Part shown: piece after piece, positions 4,465 through 5,111 of the stretch
Numbering within the stretch: the first letter of the stretch is position 1
Layout of the letters: each line of letters starts with the position of its first letter
DNA from: Bacteroidales bacterium
Lineage (GTDB): Bacteria; Bacteroidota; Bacteroidia; Bacteroidales; Dysgonomonadaceae
DNA length: 5,111 bases
Reading direction: 5' to 3'
NCBI GenBank assembly: GCA_012518155.1
Contig: JAAYTC010000400.1
Location: 1-5,111, forward strand
Translations under genes and position numbers: made by a program
The notes under the pieces: model-generated
Told to the model about the DNA's origin: nothing
The model's input: the letters and a program-made list of their open reading frames with translations, nothing else
The model's database searches: none

Positions 4465-5111
4465 TTACTCGATAGCCTCCGCCGCTTTCTCCATTTTCTT
4501 TTTGATCTCTTCGGTGCAAAGGTTGCCGATGCTACCGGCAAGGGTATGGTGTACTTGCCGATCGGAGTGAAACGTTCCTTCCTGGACCTCTTTGCCCACC
4601 TGTTGATACGCTTCTCGGAAGGGGATACCTTGTAGCACGCGGTTGTTCACCTCTTCCACTGTGAACAGGTACTCGTAGCGCGGGTCGGACAGGATATCGG
4701 GGTTGACTGAAATATTTTCCAGCATAAAGCAGCTCATTTTTAGGATGTCATGCAAAGTTTCCAACGCGGGGAAGAGCACGTCTTTCAATAGTTGGTAGTC
4801 GCGGTGGTACCCTTGCGTCATGTTGGTGGTCATCAACGCGATCTCGTTGGGCAGGCTTTGCAATCGGTTCGTGCGTGCACGGATTAGTTCCCAAACATCG
4901 GGGTTTTTCTTGTGCGGCATGATGCTCGAACCGGTGGTCAGCTCGTCGGGGTAGGAGATGAAGCCGTAATTCCCCGATAAGTATTGGCAGTTGTCCGCAG
5001 CTAGCTTGTTGAGCGTGGAAGCAATGTTTGCCATAGCCTGCGCGAGAATACGCTCGGTCTTGCCACGTCCCATCTGGGCAGCGACCACGTTGTAGCTGAG
5101 AGTTCCGAAGC
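4465..5111 (-). CDS. argH: Argininosuccinate lyase, C-terminal part (truncated by window edge)
   Basis: The frame is open through base 5111 and stops with TAA at 4465-4467, giving about 214 C-terminal residues; roughly the N-terminal half of the protein is outside the window. Argininosuccinate lyase splits argininosuccinate into arginine and fumarate, the last step of arginine synthesis, as a cytosolic homotetramer. The fumarase/aspartase superfamily signature 'GSSIMPHKKNPDVWELIRAR' is at about 4873-4932 and includes the flexible-loop serine and the MPxKxN core. The upstream 'LSYNVVAAQMGRGKTER' and downstream 'PNEIALMTTNMTQGYHRDYQ' agree with ArgH rather than adenylosuccinate lyase or fumarase. 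The C-terminal 'PFREAYQQVGKEV' is the usual ArgH end region. No frameshift is seen. Its promoter and any arginine operon partners lie beyond the window; the ATPase gene runs toward it and is unlikely to be functionally linked. Confidence 0.96.
   Translation of the reverse strand, partial: FGTLSYNVVAAQMGRGKTERILAQAMANIASTLNKLAADNCQYLSGNYGFISYPDELTTGSSIMPHKKNPDVWELIRARTNRLQSLPNEIALMTTNMTQGYHRDYQLLKDVLFPALETLHDILKMSCFMLENISVNPDILSDPRYEYLFTVEEVNNRVLQGIPFREAYQQVGKEVQEGTFHSDRQVHHTLAGSIGNLCTEEIKKKMEKAAEAIE

Overview
The window looks like a chromosomal segment from a member of the Bacteroidota (Bacteroidales-like). The argininosuccinate lyase fragment has the sequence style of that phylum. One gene has a clear Bacteroidota-type promoter (TTG, 20 bp, TATCTTTG). 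Start codons follow A/T-rich leaders, mostly without a good Shine-Dalgarno sequence. The genus cannot be settled from sequence reading alone.

Layout. At 1-384 (+) is the C-terminal end of a protein with beta-propeller-like repeats. A convergent intergenic stretch with two hairpins (389-402 and 433-466) separates it from a VOC/PhnB-type protein on the minus strand (501-926). A 351-bp AT-rich gap (927-1277) follows; it holds an unlisted 48-codon ORF (1108-1254) whose C-terminal half is a heptad repeat encoded by a 21-bp tandem duplication. Next is a complete C5-cytosine DNA methyltransferase (1278-2693, +) with all main catalytic motifs. An AhpD-like/carboxymuconolactone decarboxylase family protein (2716-3156, -) converges on it. 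A divergent AT-rich control region (3157-3284) carries the recognisable promoter and two perfect inverted repeats. It leads into an AAA/Arch_ATPase-type P-loop ATPase with a probable winged-helix C-terminus (3285-4439, +). The last feature is the 3' half of argH on the minus strand (4465-5111, truncated by the window edge).

How the genes relate. Strand alternates from gene to gene ( +, -, +, -, +, - ), so there is no long operon. Each larger gene appears to be its own transcription unit, except that the small ORF at 1108-1254 lies 23 bp ahead of the methyltransferase and could share its transcript. The methyltransferase has no visible restriction endonuclease, Vsr nuclease or controller gene beside it, so within this window it looks solitary.

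Most of the window is ordinary. The parts most worth a second look are the small heptad-repeat ORF ahead of the methyltransferase, the solitary methyltransferase itself, and the control region between the AhpD-like gene and the ATPase. I see no tRNA, rRNA, CRISPR array, insertion sequence or convincing new multi-gene system.
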